This document shows, one piece after another, positions 15,502 to 22,763 of a stretch of 25,788 nucleotides of DNA; position 1 is the first letter of the stretch, and every line of letters begins with the position of its first letter. Origin of the DNA: DATIXD01 sp035518875 (lineage in GTDB: Bacteria; Pseudomonadota; Gammaproteobacteria; Methylococcales; Methylococcaceae); assembly GCA_035518875.1 (NCBI GenBank), contig DATIXD010000039.1:1-25788 (forward strand), read 5' to 3'. A model generated the notes under the pieces. That model saw only the letters and a list, made by a program, of their open reading frames with translations. It was not told where the DNA came from and made no database searches. The translations under genes and the position numbers were made by a program.

Positions 15502-16440
15502 TCAGCCTCGGGCGCGCAACTCCTTCGGCAGGGAGAATACCACTTTTTCTTCGATGCCATCGTGTTCGACGACCACCTGCCCACCCCAGTCGTTCAACTG
15601 GGCGACGACTTTCTTGACCAGGATTTCAGGCGCGGAGGCACCCGCGGTCACGCCGATTCGTGCTGCGTCGACGACCCATTCGCGTTTCAACTGGGTGGCG
15701 TTATCGATCAGGAATGCGCGTTTGCCAAGCTTTTCCGCGATTTCCCGCAAGCGATTGGAGTTGGAGCTGTTGGGCGAGCCGACCACGAGGATGACGTCGC
15801 AGTGATTCGCCAGTGTTTTCACCGCGTCCTGGCGATTTTGCGTCGCGTAGCAGATGTCGTCCTTTTTGGGGCCGATGATTTTGGGAAAACGGTTACGCAA
15901 GGCATTGACGACTGCCATGGTGTCGTCGATAGACAGCGTAGTCTGGGTCACGTAGGCGAGATTGTCCGGGTTCTTGACGTGGACGTTGGCTACGTCTTGA
16001 GGGGATTCGACCAGATAGATGCCGCCCTCGGGATTATCATATTGCCCCATCGTGCCTTCCACCTCGGGGTGCCCGGCATGACCGATGAAGACGATCTCGC
16101 GTCCCTCGTTGGCATGATGGTGGACCTCGATGTGGACCTTGGTGACCAAGGGGCAGGTGGCATCGAAGACCTGAAGCTGGCGCTCGCGCGCTTCTTCCTG
16201 TATCTGCTTGGATACCCCGTGGGCGCTGAAAATAACCGTGGATTTTTCCGGCACTTCGGAAAGTTCCTCGACAAATACCGCACCACGCTCGCGCAGACCG
16301 TCGACCACGTAGCGGTTATGCACGACCTCATGACGGACATAGATCGGTGCGCCGAAGACTTCGATGGCGCGTTCGACGATTTCAATCGCGCGGTCGACGC
16401 CGGCGCAAAAACCTCTGGGATTGGCGAGTATGATTTCCAT
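15502..16440 (-). CDS. ispH: 4-hydroxy-3-methylbut-2-enyl diphosphate reductase
   Basis: IspH catalyses the last step of the MEP isoprenoid pathway, reducing HMBPP to IPP and DMAPP with a [4Fe-4S] cluster. From ATG 16440 the protein has 312 residues. The three cluster cysteines are at 12 (PRGFCAG), 96 (DATCPLV) and 197 (DDICYATQ), the same numbering as E. coli IspH. The substrate-binding residues are in the HEVVHN, SAHGV and GHAGHPEVEGT motifs, and GSPNSSNSNRL and TAGASAPE follow. Thirty-six further in-frame codons upstream are not family-like. GGAAG is placed 5 nt before the chosen ATG. The gene follows the adenosyltransferase gene after 61 nt. Confidence 0.97.
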   Translation of the reverse strand: MEIILANPRGFCAGVDRAIEIVERAIEVFGAPIYVRHEVVHNRYVVDGLRERGAVFVEELSEVPEKSTVIFSAHGVSKQIQEEARERQLQVFDATCPLVTKVHIEVHHHANEGREIVFIGHAGHPEVEGTMGQYDNPEGGIYLVESPQDVANVHVKNPDNLAYVTQTTLSIDDTMAVVNALRNRFPKIIGPKKDDICYATQNRQDAVKTLANHCDVILVVGSPNSSNSNRLREIAEKLGKRAFLIDNATQLKREWVVDAARIGVTAGASAPEILVKKVVAQLNDWGGQVVVEHDGIEEKVVFSLPKELRARG

Positions 16441-16501
16441 GAGCTTCCGGGTTATTTCATAGTGAGGCAGTAGGAGATTGTCACACGTTGCTGGGGCGGA
16501 A

Positions 16502-17062
16502 TCAACGCCGAGGGTCGGTTCTCCGTTGCCCGCGCCACAGTACCTCACCGTCTCCCGCGCGAGCCAGGACGCGGGCGACCACGAATAGGTAATCGGACAG
16601 GCGGTTCAGGAACGCCAGAGCTGGCGCGTGGACCTGTTCGACTCGGGCGAGGGATACCAATAACCGTTCGGCACGCCGGCAAACGGTGCGAGCAACGTGG
16701 CAGGCGGCGGCGGACTGGCTGCCTCCGGGCAGGATGAACTCCTTCAGCGTGGGGAGGTCGATGTTGAGTCGATCCAACTGCCATTCCAGCCAGTCGACGT
16801 GCTTCTGTTCGATAATCTGGTGTCCGGGCAGACAAAGCTCCCCACCCAGATCGAACAGCAGATGCTGGATTTCACCCAAAGGTTCGTGCAAGGTCGGGTC
16901 GATCCCCAACGCTAGGACCATGCCGATGTGGCTGTTGAGCTCATCGATGGTTCCGTAGGTCTCGACCCGCAAGCTAGCCTTGCTCACCCGGCTACCGTCA
17001 CCGAGGCCGGTCGTGCCGTCATCGCCGGTGCGGGTGTAGATTTTCGACAGCCGGTTTCCCAT
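16502..17062 (-). CDS. Cob(I)alamin adenosyltransferase, PduO type
   Basis: This enzyme transfers the adenosyl group of ATP to cob(I)alamin to make coenzyme B12. The 186-residue protein is of the PduO/MMAB family. The ATP-binding N terminus is KIYTRTGDDGTTGLGDGSRVSK (about residues 7-28, with a gap in this quotation allowed for the loop), followed by ETYGTIDELNSHIG. The helical bundle contains FILPGGSQSAAACHVARTVCRRAER and the C-terminal LNRLSDYLFVVARV. It is unrelated to CobA/BtuR. ATG 17062 is 7 nt after the rraA stop, with GGAG overlapping the end of rraA, so translation is probably coupled. No B12 synthesis gene is nearby, so it may serve salvage or a B12-dependent enzyme elsewhere. Confidence 0.93.
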   Translation of the reverse strand: MGNRLSKIYTRTGDDGTTGLGDGSRVSKASLRVETYGTIDELNSHIGMVLALGIDPTLHEPLGEIQHLLFDLGGELCLPGHQIIEQKHVDWLEWQLDRLNIDLPTLKEFILPGGSQSAAACHVARTVCRRAERLLVSLARVEQVHAPALAFLNRLSDYLFVVARVLARAGDGEVLWRGQRRTDPRR

Positions 17063-17069
17063 GACTGGG

Positions 17070-17555
17070 TTACTCCAGCTTGTCTTCGGCGACGACGATA
17101 CCGTCCTCATCCGCGTAGGCGTAATAGCCGGTCTTGAAGTTCACGCCGGCGAAGGTGATCAGGCTATCCCTATCGCCCCCGCCCCGTTTGTGGCTTTTCA
17201 GTGGATGGGTATGAAGCGCGCAAATGCCGATGGGCAGTTGAGCAATTTCCACCGAATCGCGGATGCAACCGTACACGATGAGGCCCTGCCAGCCGTTTCC
17301 GCAAGCCAACCGCGCCAGGCTGTCGCCGAGCAGGGCACAGCGGTGCGAGCCGCCGCCGTCGACGACCAGAATACGGTCTTCGACCTTTTCTTCCAGGATG
17401 GTCCGCAGCAGCACGTTATCCTCGAAGACTTTCACGGTGGTGACGTAGCCGGAAAAGGCGGTTTTCCAGCCAAAAGACCGAAAGATCGGCTCGGCGATTT
17501 GCAGGTGACGGGATTCATAGAACTGATCGCACAGGTCGGGGGTCTTGAATGTCAT
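17070..17555 (-). CDS. rraA: RraA family protein (regulator of RNase E activity / HMG aldolase fold)
   Basis: The 161-residue protein matches RraA, which binds RNase E and damps mRNA decay in E. coli; relatives act as 4-hydroxy-4-methyl-2-oxoglutarate aldolases. Characteristic stretches are FRSFGWKTAFSGYVTTVKVFEDN, the core DGGGSHRCALLGDSLARLACGNGW, GLIVYGCIRDS and the C-terminal YAYADEDGIVVAEDKLE. The G-D-x2-A and R-D residues of the metal-binding aldolase site are present (GDSLARLA, CIRDS), so enzyme activity cannot be excluded from sequence. It lies 96 nt downstream of trhP and directly ahead of the adenosyltransferase gene. No strong ribosome-binding site is visible before ATG 17555. Confidence 0.9.
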   Translation of the reverse strand: MTFKTPDLCDQFYESRHLQIAEPIFRSFGWKTAFSGYVTTVKVFEDNVLLRTILEEKVEDRILVVDGGGSHRCALLGDSLARLACGNGWQGLIVYGCIRDSVEIAQLPIGICALHTHPLKSHKRGGGDRDSLITFAGVNFKTGYYAYADEDGIVVAEDKLE

Positions 17556-17651
17556 GGCCGTCGGTCGGAGGGTGTGCGGAGAATCCTATCTTAGCCCATC
17601 AGGGCTGCCGGAGGCGAATGGTCGGCGCTTTGCAGCCCACGTGACTACGGA

Positions 17652-18992
17652 TTACAAATAACGCGCCAGAAGCCCGTTTTCGCAACGGCTGGATGGCAGC
17701 GGGATTTTGATTTGCCAACCGCCGCCCGGGGCTTCGGGAAGCGGGTTGCCGTTCTTGTCCTCCATATGCTCGATCACGATGTCGCGATTTCCCTCGGGCA
17801 GAATCAATTCCAGCCGATCGCCGATGGCGATCTTGTTTTTCACCAGCACCTCCGCCATGCCGGTTTCTGGGTGGATTACACCGATTTCGCCGACGAACTG
17901 CTGGCGGCGGCTTTCCGAGTAGCCGCGCAGATAGTTCTGCTGTTCGTGGGTGTGATGGCGCTGGTAGAAGCCATCGGTGTAGCCGCGCTGGGCGAGATTT
18001 TCCAGCACACCCAGCAGTTCCGGGTTGAACGGTACGCCCGCCAGGGCGTCGTCGATGGCTTGACGATAGACCTGGGCGGTGCGCGCGACGTAGTAGTGGG
18101 ATTTGGTGCGGCCCTCGATTTTCAGGCTGTCCACGCCTATCTCGATCAGCCTCTGCACATGCTCGACCGCCCGTAAATCCTTGGAGTTCATGATATAGGT
18201 GCCGTGTTCGTCCTCCATCACCGGCATGAATTCGCCCGGGCGGTTTTCTTCTTCCAGCAAATACACCTTGTCGGCTAGGGGATGGCGTGCCGCGCCGCCG
18301 CAATCGGCCTTGTTGAGTTCGGCCAGCGTGATGTCCAACTTACCGGCGACGAAATCGCCCTCGGCGTTTTCATCAGCTGGAGTGACCTCGTATCTCCAGC
18401 GGCAGGAATTGGTGCAGGTGCCTTGGTTGGGATCGCGATGGTTGAAATAACCCGAAAGCAGGCAACGGCCGGAATAGGCGATGCACAGCGCGCCGTGAAC
18501 GAAAGTTTCCAGCTCCATGTCCGGGCATGCCTGGCGGATCTCAGCGATTTCATCCAGGGAAAGTTCGCGTGACAAGATGATGCGGCTGACGCCCACCGAC
18601 TGCCAGAACTTGACTGCCGCATAATTCATGGTATTGGCCTGCACCGAAAGGTGCACGGGCGTATCGGGCCAGTTTTCGCGCACCAGCATGATCAGGCCGG
18701 GGTCGGCCATGATCAGCGCATCGGGCCCCATGGCAACGATGGGCGCGATGTCCTTAAGGAAAGTCTTGATCTTGCTGTTGTGCGGCAGCACATTGGTCGC
18801 CAGATAGAACTTCTTGCCCAGGCGGTGCGCTTCGTCAATGCCGATCGCAAGGTTCTGCTCCAGAAAATCGTTGTTGCGCACGCGAAGGCTATAGCGCGGC
18901 TGGCCGGCATACACTGCATCCGCCCCATAGGCAAAGGCGTAGCGCATGTTCTTGAGGGTTCCGGCGGGGGAGAGCAGCTCGACTTTTTTCAT
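17652..18992 (-). CDS. trhP: tRNA 5-hydroxyuridine modification protein TrhP (YegQ, U32 family)
   Basis: TrhP (YegQ) is a U32-family protein needed for prephenate-dependent hydroxylation of U34 in tRNAs; it was formerly called a collagenase-like peptidase. From ATG 18992 the protein has 446 residues (E. coli 453). It aligns over its whole length: ELLSPAGTLKNMRYAFAYGA, VYAGQPRYSLRVRNNDF and PDALIMADPGLIMLVRE come first. The U32 signature ETFVHGALCIAYSGRCLLSGY, GTCTNSCRWRYEV and EDEHGTYIMNSKDL follow, then SLKIEGRTKSHYYVARTAQVYR. The clustered cysteines could bind an Fe-S cluster as in relatives. An in-frame ATG at 19028 would add 12 residues that are not family-like. Neither start has a good ribosome-binding site. 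cysM is divergent, 53 nt away. Confidence 0.93.
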   Translation of the reverse strand: MKKVELLSPAGTLKNMRYAFAYGADAVYAGQPRYSLRVRNNDFLEQNLAIGIDEAHRLGKKFYLATNVLPHNSKIKTFLKDIAPIVAMGPDALIMADPGLIMLVRENWPDTPVHLSVQANTMNYAAVKFWQSVGVSRIILSRELSLDEIAEIRQACPDMELETFVHGALCIAYSGRCLLSGYFNHRDPNQGTCTNSCRWRYEVTPADENAEGDFVAGKLDITLAELNKADCGGAARHPLADKVYLLEEENRPGEFMPVMEDEHGTYIMNSKDLRAVEHVQRLIEIGVDSLKIEGRTKSHYYVARTAQVYRQAIDDALAGVPFNPELLGVLENLAQRGYTDGFYQRHHTHEQQNYLRGYSESRRQQFVGEIGVIHPETGMAEVLVKNKIAIGDRLELILPEGNRDIVIEHMEDKNGNPLPEAPGGGWQIKIPLPSSRCENGLLARYL

Positions 18993-19045
18993 GGTAGGAA
19001 TGGCGGTGGTAGAATGCCTCAACGCCATTTTATCGCATTGTTGAT

Positions 19046-19969
19046 ATGAACGCTCAGGATTCCGGGGTCAGCCCGAACACGAAGTTTCCTACGATCGAAT
19101 CGTTTGTCGGCAACACTCCGCTGGTCCGGTTGCAGCGCTTGCCGGGTGAAACCAGCAACACTTTGCTCGCGAAACTGGAAGGCAACAACCCCGCCGGTTC
19201 GGTGAAGGATAGGCCCGCCGTGAGCATGATCCAGCATGCCGAGGCGCGCGGCGAGATCAAGCGCGGCGACCGCCTGATCGAGGCGACGAGTGGCAATACC
19301 GGCATCGCCTTGGCCATGGCGGCGGCGATCAAGGGCTATCGCATGACGCTGATCATGCCGGAAAACATGAGTGCTGAACGCCGTGCGACCATGAAGGCCT
19401 TCGGCGCGGAAATCATCCTCACGCCGGCCGCCGGCAGCATGGAAGCCGCTATCGATCTGGCGCGAGCCATGGAAGGAAGGGGTGAGGGAAGGATTCTCGA
19501 TCAGTTCGCCAACCCGGACAATCCGCGTGCCCATTACGAAGGCACGGGCCCCGAAATCTGGCGAGATACGCAGGGCAAAGTTACCCATTTCGTCAGCTCG
19601 ATGGGTACCACCGGAACGATCATGGGCACCTCCCAGTTCCTGAAGGAAAAGAATCCGGCCATCCAGATCGTCGGCGTACAACCCGAGGGCGAATCGAAAA
19701 TCCCCGGCATCCGCCGCTGGCCGAAAGAATATCTCCCCAAGATTTACGATGCATCGAGAGTGGATCGGGTCATGGACATCGATCAAGGAACCGCCGAAGA
19801 AATGACCCGCCAGTTAGCCGCTCAGGAAGGTATTTTCGCCGGCATATCCTCCGGCGGCGCTATGGCGGCCGCGCTGCGTCTGTCCGCAGAACTCAATAAT
19901 GCCGTGATCGTGGTCATTGTCTGCGATCGTGGCGATCGCTATCTGTCCACCGGCGTGTTTCCGGATTAG
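19046..19969 (+). CDS. cysM: Cysteine synthase B (O-acetylserine sulfhydrylase B)
   Basis: CysM is a PLP enzyme that makes cysteine from O-acetylserine with sulfide or S-sulfocysteine with thiosulfate. The 307 residues match the family. The PLP lysine is Lys54 in NNPAGSVKDRPA, and the substrate loop TSGNTGIALA lies near residue 81. The phosphate-binding loop SSMGTTGTIMGTSQFL and the C-terminal SSGGAMAAALRL follow. CDRGDRYLSTGVF at the end, rather than the CysK end, identifies the B type. The product lacks the 10-15 residue tail of E. coli CysM. ATG 19046 has no clear Shine-Dalgarno sequence; the 53-nt divergent gap has a TAGAAT that could be a -10 box about 30 nt upstream. A CysN-type gene lies 5 kb away. 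Confidence 0.94.
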   Translation: MNAQDSGVSPNTKFPTIESFVGNTPLVRLQRLPGETSNTLLAKLEGNNPAGSVKDRPAVSMIQHAEARGEIKRGDRLIEATSGNTGIALAMAAAIKGYRMTLIMPENMSAERRATMKAFGAEIILTPAAGSMEAAIDLARAMEGRGEGRILDQFANPDNPRAHYEGTGPEIWRDTQGKVTHFVSSMGTTGTIMGTSQFLKEKNPAIQIVGVQPEGESKIPGIRRWPKEYLPKIYDASRVDRVMDIDQGTAEEMTRQLAAQEGIFAGISSGGAMAAALRLSAELNNAVIVVIVCDRGDRYLSTGVFPD

Positions 19970-19980
19970 CCAGGTACAGA

Positions 19981-20008
19981 TTGGGTCGGCCCAGTGGGCT
20001 AAACCCAA
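19981..20008 (+). terminator. Stem-loop after cysM, possible terminator
   Basis: TTGGGT (19981-19986) pairs with ACCCAA (20003-20008), and inside it GCCC (19989-19992) pairs with GGGC (19996-19999) around an AGT loop. The stem starts 11 nt after the cysM stop, where an operon end is expected. There is no T-tract after it, so it would be an atypical terminator or a 3'-end stabiliser. Confidence 0.35.
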
Positions 20009-20302
20009 CTGCTGACACGTATGTTGGTCAATCGGTGTTTCGCCTGGACAAATCCGCTTTCAACGTCTCCGAGCGCAGCCGCAGCCGTCCACGATGCCCA
20101 GCATGCTGATGATCCCACAATTGAGCTCCCACAATATGCGCATAATGTATATTATGTTAAATAATAGACTATGCGATCGTGTGATCACGGACCATCTCGA
20201 CCACCCGAAAAGTGGTTGGAAGGCAAATCGTCGGAAATGGTGAGCGCTGCCGAAAACGAGTATATTCTCAATTACTGTGCCAATTAAGGAAAGCGTGACT
20301 CC
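20009..20302 (+). promoter_or_regulatory. Non-coding region upstream of zwf with AT-rich inverted repeat
   Basis: About 300 bases without a gene. An AT-rich island at 20142-20170 contains the inverted repeat CATAAT-GTAT-ATTATG (20142-20157), an operator-like or promoter-like element. CGTG-TGAT-CACG lies at about 20179-20190. A possible -10 box TATATT (20261-20266, 5/6) would start transcription about 30 nt before zwf but lacks a recognisable -35. AAGGA at 20286-20290 is the likely zwf ribosome-binding site, with 12-nt spacing. No HexR-type site was recognised. Confidence 0.35.
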
Positions 20303-21796
20303 ATGCTAGACCCTTGTGTATTTGTCATATTCGGCTCGACCGGCCACTTGTCCCGCACCAAACTGCTGCCTTCGCTCTATAACCTCGATATTGCGGGATT
20401 CCTGCCCGAACGCATGGCGATCCTGTGCGTCGGCAGAAGACCCTGGGACACCGAACAATGGCGCATGGAAGTCACCCGGATACTGGAACAGCGCGTTGGA
20501 CGGCGCCTCGATGCTCAGCGTCTGCCGCTTTTCCTGGAGCGCGTCCACTATTTTCTCGGTGACATCGGCGATGCGGATACCTTCAAGCGGCTAAGGGAAC
20601 AATTGGATAAGACCCCCGGCTTCCCGCCCAATTTCGTCTTTTATCTGTCGCTGCCGCCGGCCGAATACAAGATGGTCGGCCACCGCCTCGCGCGCAATGA
20701 CCTGAACAAGGAGGCTTCCGGCTGGCGCCGGTTGGTGATCGAAAAGCCCTTCGGCTATGACCTGGAAGACTCGGAAATCCTCGATCACAGCTTGCGCCAG
20801 GAATTCGGGGAGCACCAACTTTTCCGCATCGACCATTACCTCGGCAAGGAAACGGTACAGAACGTATTTGTGTTCCGCTTCGCCAATCTCATGCTGGAGC
20901 CTCTGTGGAACCGCAATTACATCGATCACGTCCAGATTACTCATAGCGAAATCGCCGGAATTGAGGATCGAGCAGAATTCTACGATGGCGCTGGCGCCCT
21001 GCGCGACATGATCCAAAGCCATCTTTTGCAACTGCTCACCCTGGTGGCGATGGAACCTCCGCCCAATTTGGACGAAGAATCCATTCGGGATGAAAAGGTC
21101 AAGGTGCTCAAATCTATCCGTCCCATCCCGAAAAACGCGGTGCATGCCCATGCCTTCCGTGCTCAGTATGGACGGGGCCATGTGAACGGGCAGCCGGCGT
21201 TGAGTTATCTGGAAGAAAACGGCATTCCCAGGCACAGCACCACCGAAACCTACGCGGCGCTCAAGCTGTACATCGACAACTGGCGCTGGCGCAATGTGCC
21301 CTTCTATTTGCGTACCGGCAAGCGCCTCGCGGGCCAGAACTCGATCATCAGCATCCGTTTCAAGCACCCGCCGCAGCAACTGTTTCGGGAAACCCAGATC
21401 AAAGAAATGCCGCCGAATTGGCTGCTCTTGGGTATCCAGCCGGAACAGTGTATCCGGGCCGAAGTCCAGGTACGTGAGCCAGGCATCGGCATGAGAACGC
21501 GCTCCACCCAATTGGACGCGAGCACCTGCTCTCAGGGCGGCTATCAGCTGGATGCCTACGAGGCGCTGCTGCTAGACGTGATCGAAGGCGACCATTCCCA
21601 GTTTCTGCGCTCCGACGAAGTCAACTGGGCCTGGCGCGTGGTCGATCCGGTCTTGAAGGTCTGGGCGATGGAGCGGGATTTCATTCACACTTATCCCGCC
21701 GGCTCCTGGGGGCCGGTGGAAGCCAATCGGCTCTTCGAGAAGGAAGATCAGGTCTGGCGCAATTCTTTGAGTTTCGAACCGGCTGAATCAGCCTGA
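20303..21796 (+). CDS. zwf: Glucose-6-phosphate 1-dehydrogenase
   Basis: Zwf oxidises glucose 6-phosphate to 6-phosphogluconolactone with NAD(P)+, feeding the oxidative pentose phosphate or Entner-Doudoroff route. The 497 residues match the family. The nucleotide-binding N terminus VIFGSTGHLSRTKLLPSLY holds the conserved Lys20. VIEKPFGYDLE precedes the active-site block RIDHYLGKE (175-183, with His178), and MIQSHLLQLLTLVAMEPP, SIRDEKVKVL and NWRWRNVPFYLRTGKRL follow. Most family members have GDL where this protein has GHL (residues 14-16). No pgl, edd or pgi gene adjoins it. The start at ATG 20303 has AAGGA 12 nt upstream, which is rather distant. Confidence 0.95.
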   Translation: MLDPCVFVIFGSTGHLSRTKLLPSLYNLDIAGFLPERMAILCVGRRPWDTEQWRMEVTRILEQRVGRRLDAQRLPLFLERVHYFLGDIGDADTFKRLREQLDKTPGFPPNFVFYLSLPPAEYKMVGHRLARNDLNKEASGWRRLVIEKPFGYDLEDSEILDHSLRQEFGEHQLFRIDHYLGKETVQNVFVFRFANLMLEPLWNRNYIDHVQITHSEIAGIEDRAEFYDGAGALRDMIQSHLLQLLTLVAMEPPPNLDEESIRDEKVKVLKSIRPIPKNAVHAHAFRAQYGRGHVNGQPALSYLEENGIPRHSTTETYAALKLYIDNWRWRNVPFYLRTGKRLAGQNSIISIRFKHPPQQLFRETQIKEMPPNWLLLGIQPEQCIRAEVQVREPGIGMRTRSTQLDASTCSQGGYQLDAYEALLLDVIEGDHSQFLRSDEVNWAWRVVDPVLKVWAMERDFIHTYPAGSWGPVEANRLFEKEDQVWRNSLSFEPAESA

Positions 21797-21797
21797 T

Positions 21798-21843
21798 GGC
21801 GCCGTCCAGCGACTGCTCCCTGCCCTACCCTCGTCACGGCGCC
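21798..21843. other. Inverted repeats between convergent zwf and DUF2062 genes
   Basis: GGCGCCGT (21798-21805), directly after the zwf stop, is exactly complementary to ACGGCGCC (21836-21843), with a 30-nt loop. A second small hairpin, ACTCG-CAG-CGAGT, follows at about 21848-21860. The convergent position would suit a bidirectional terminator, but neither strand has a T-tract and the first loop is long. Confidence 0.3.
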
Positions 21844-21878
21844 TGAAACTCGCAGCGAGTGCATCGGCTGCCTGCCTG

Positions 21879-22469
21879 TCAGCCTTTGTCCCGGTGCGCC
21901 AGCAGGCGCATGTAGGCACTGTGGTTCTCAACGACCATGAGCGCCGTGCTCAGCGGCATTTTACGGTACTTTCTCAGTGCCCACTGATGCAAAACGGCTC
22001 TGCGCCAAAGTAGGCGGATCGCGGCATAACCGAGCGCTGCCCCGACGTTCATCAGAATGAAACAGCCAAGCAACAGCGGCGAGCCCAGTTCCCAGGCTTT
22101 TTCGATGGAAAACAATTCGGAGAATTGGATGAAATTGAAAGACCCCTGCCCCAGCACGAAAGCGCCGACCTTGTAGGCGACATAATAGAGAGGCACCCAG
22201 GTCACCGGATTGGTGATCCAGACCAGCGCGACCGAGATCGGCAGATTGGCGTTGAAATAGATGGCTAGGATCGCTGCAATCACCATCTGCCAGGGCAATG
22301 GCGGCGTGTACATCGCCCATAGCCCGCAGGCAAATGCCAAGGAAACCGAGCGGCGGTTCAAATGCCAAAGATTCGGTGCATGCAGCTTTTCACCCAAGAA
22401 TTCCAGACTCTTAATTTCACGAATCTTCCCAGGATGCGGCAGGTAGCGCTTGAAAAATTTTCTAGGCAT
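21879..22469 (-). CDS. DUF2062 family inner-membrane protein
   Basis: The 196-residue product belongs to the DUF2062 membrane family, whose function is not established. A basic N terminus (MPRKFFKRYLPHPGKIREIK) is followed by SVSLAFACGLWAMYTPPLPWQMVIAAILAIYF (two segments at about 42-72). The conserved NLPISVALVWITNPVTWVPLYYVAYKVG, covering about 74-108 with the N-P-x-T-W-x-P-x-Y signature, comes next, and a further helix is at about 130-153. The basic C-terminal tail is predicted to be cytoplasmic. A weak GAGG lies 12 nt before the ATG. The gene is divergent from comEC, and a small transposon-like element begins only 45 bp upstream of its start codon. Confidence 0.8.
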   Translation of the reverse strand: MPRKFFKRYLPHPGKIREIKSLEFLGEKLHAPNLWHLNRRSVSLAFACGLWAMYTPPLPWQMVIAAILAIYFNANLPISVALVWITNPVTWVPLYYVAYKVGAFVLGQGSFNFIQFSELFSIEKAWELGSPLLLGCFILMNVGAALGYAAIRLLWRRAVLHQWALRKYRKMPLSTALMVVENHSAYMRLLAHRDKG

Positions 22470-22514
22470 GGACGAAGCTTGGCCTCAGCGCGGATTGGAA
22501 GTGTTATTGTTATT

Positions 22515-22720
22515 ACTGGGGTATCGGGTTGGCTCAAGCGGGCGCTACATATTGTGGTTACTCAACGCTCTAATGTCGTCGTCCAGCACCGCGGAAATCA
22601 TGGCTTTGAGCTACTTCTCCGCCACGAGGTCCATTGCCAACGCCCTACTGGAGCCGGACGTAAGAAACCTTGCCGTGGTACTACATCTTGTGGTCACTTG
22701 AGCGAACCCGATACCCCAGT
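22515..22720. mobile_element. 206-bp MITE-like element with 24-bp terminal inverted repeats
   Basis: The left end (22515-22538), beginning ACTGGGGTATCGGGTT, and the reverse complement of the right end (22697-22720) are identical at 23 of 24 positions; the single difference is at position 17 (G versus C). Both ends abut the 8-bp duplication TTGTTATT. The 158-bp interior has no credible gene: a frame that runs from 22450 into the element and stops at 22699-22701 resembles no transposase I know. This is the structure of a non-autonomous element moved in trans by a full-length insertion sequence. The family is not assigned; 8-bp duplications occur in several families, for example IS66, ISL3 and IS1595. 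It lies between the divergent DUF2062 and comEC genes. Confidence 0.8.
22545..22698 (+). repeat. Internal direct repeat pair in the small element
   Basis: An 18-bp sequence CTACATATTGTGGTTACT at 22545-22562 recurs as CTACATCTTGTGGTCACT at 22681-22698 (16/18 identical) in the same orientation. The copies lie just inside the two terminal inverted repeats. The right copy overlaps the right repeat by two bases. Confidence 0.6.
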
Positions 22721-22763
22721 TTGTTATTTTAGCGCCGCTATTTTACGGCCTGAGATTTAAAAG

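Larger units (their letters stand above)
22507..22728. repeat. 8-bp target-site duplication flanking the small element
   Basis: TTGTTATT occurs at 22507-22514 and again at 22721-22728, directly abutting both ends of the inverted-repeat element. A perfect duplication exactly at both borders is the mark of transposition. Confidence 0.75.

Noticed and set aside
15469..16473. A 334-codon plus-strand open frame opposite ispH
   Set aside because: Antisense shadow; the minus-strand IspH has all three cluster cysteines and the right length.
20176..20190. TGTGATCACG as a CRP-binding site upstream of zwf
   Set aside because: The TGTGA and TCACG half-sites overlap, without the 6-bp spacer that CRP requires.
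20591..21511. A 306-codon minus-strand open frame inside zwf
   Set aside because: Antisense shadow of zwf with no family resemblance.
22450..22701. An 83-codon plus-strand frame crossing into the small mobile element
   Set aside because: It overlaps the start of the DUF2062 gene, crosses the element border, and its translation resembles no transposase or other known protein.
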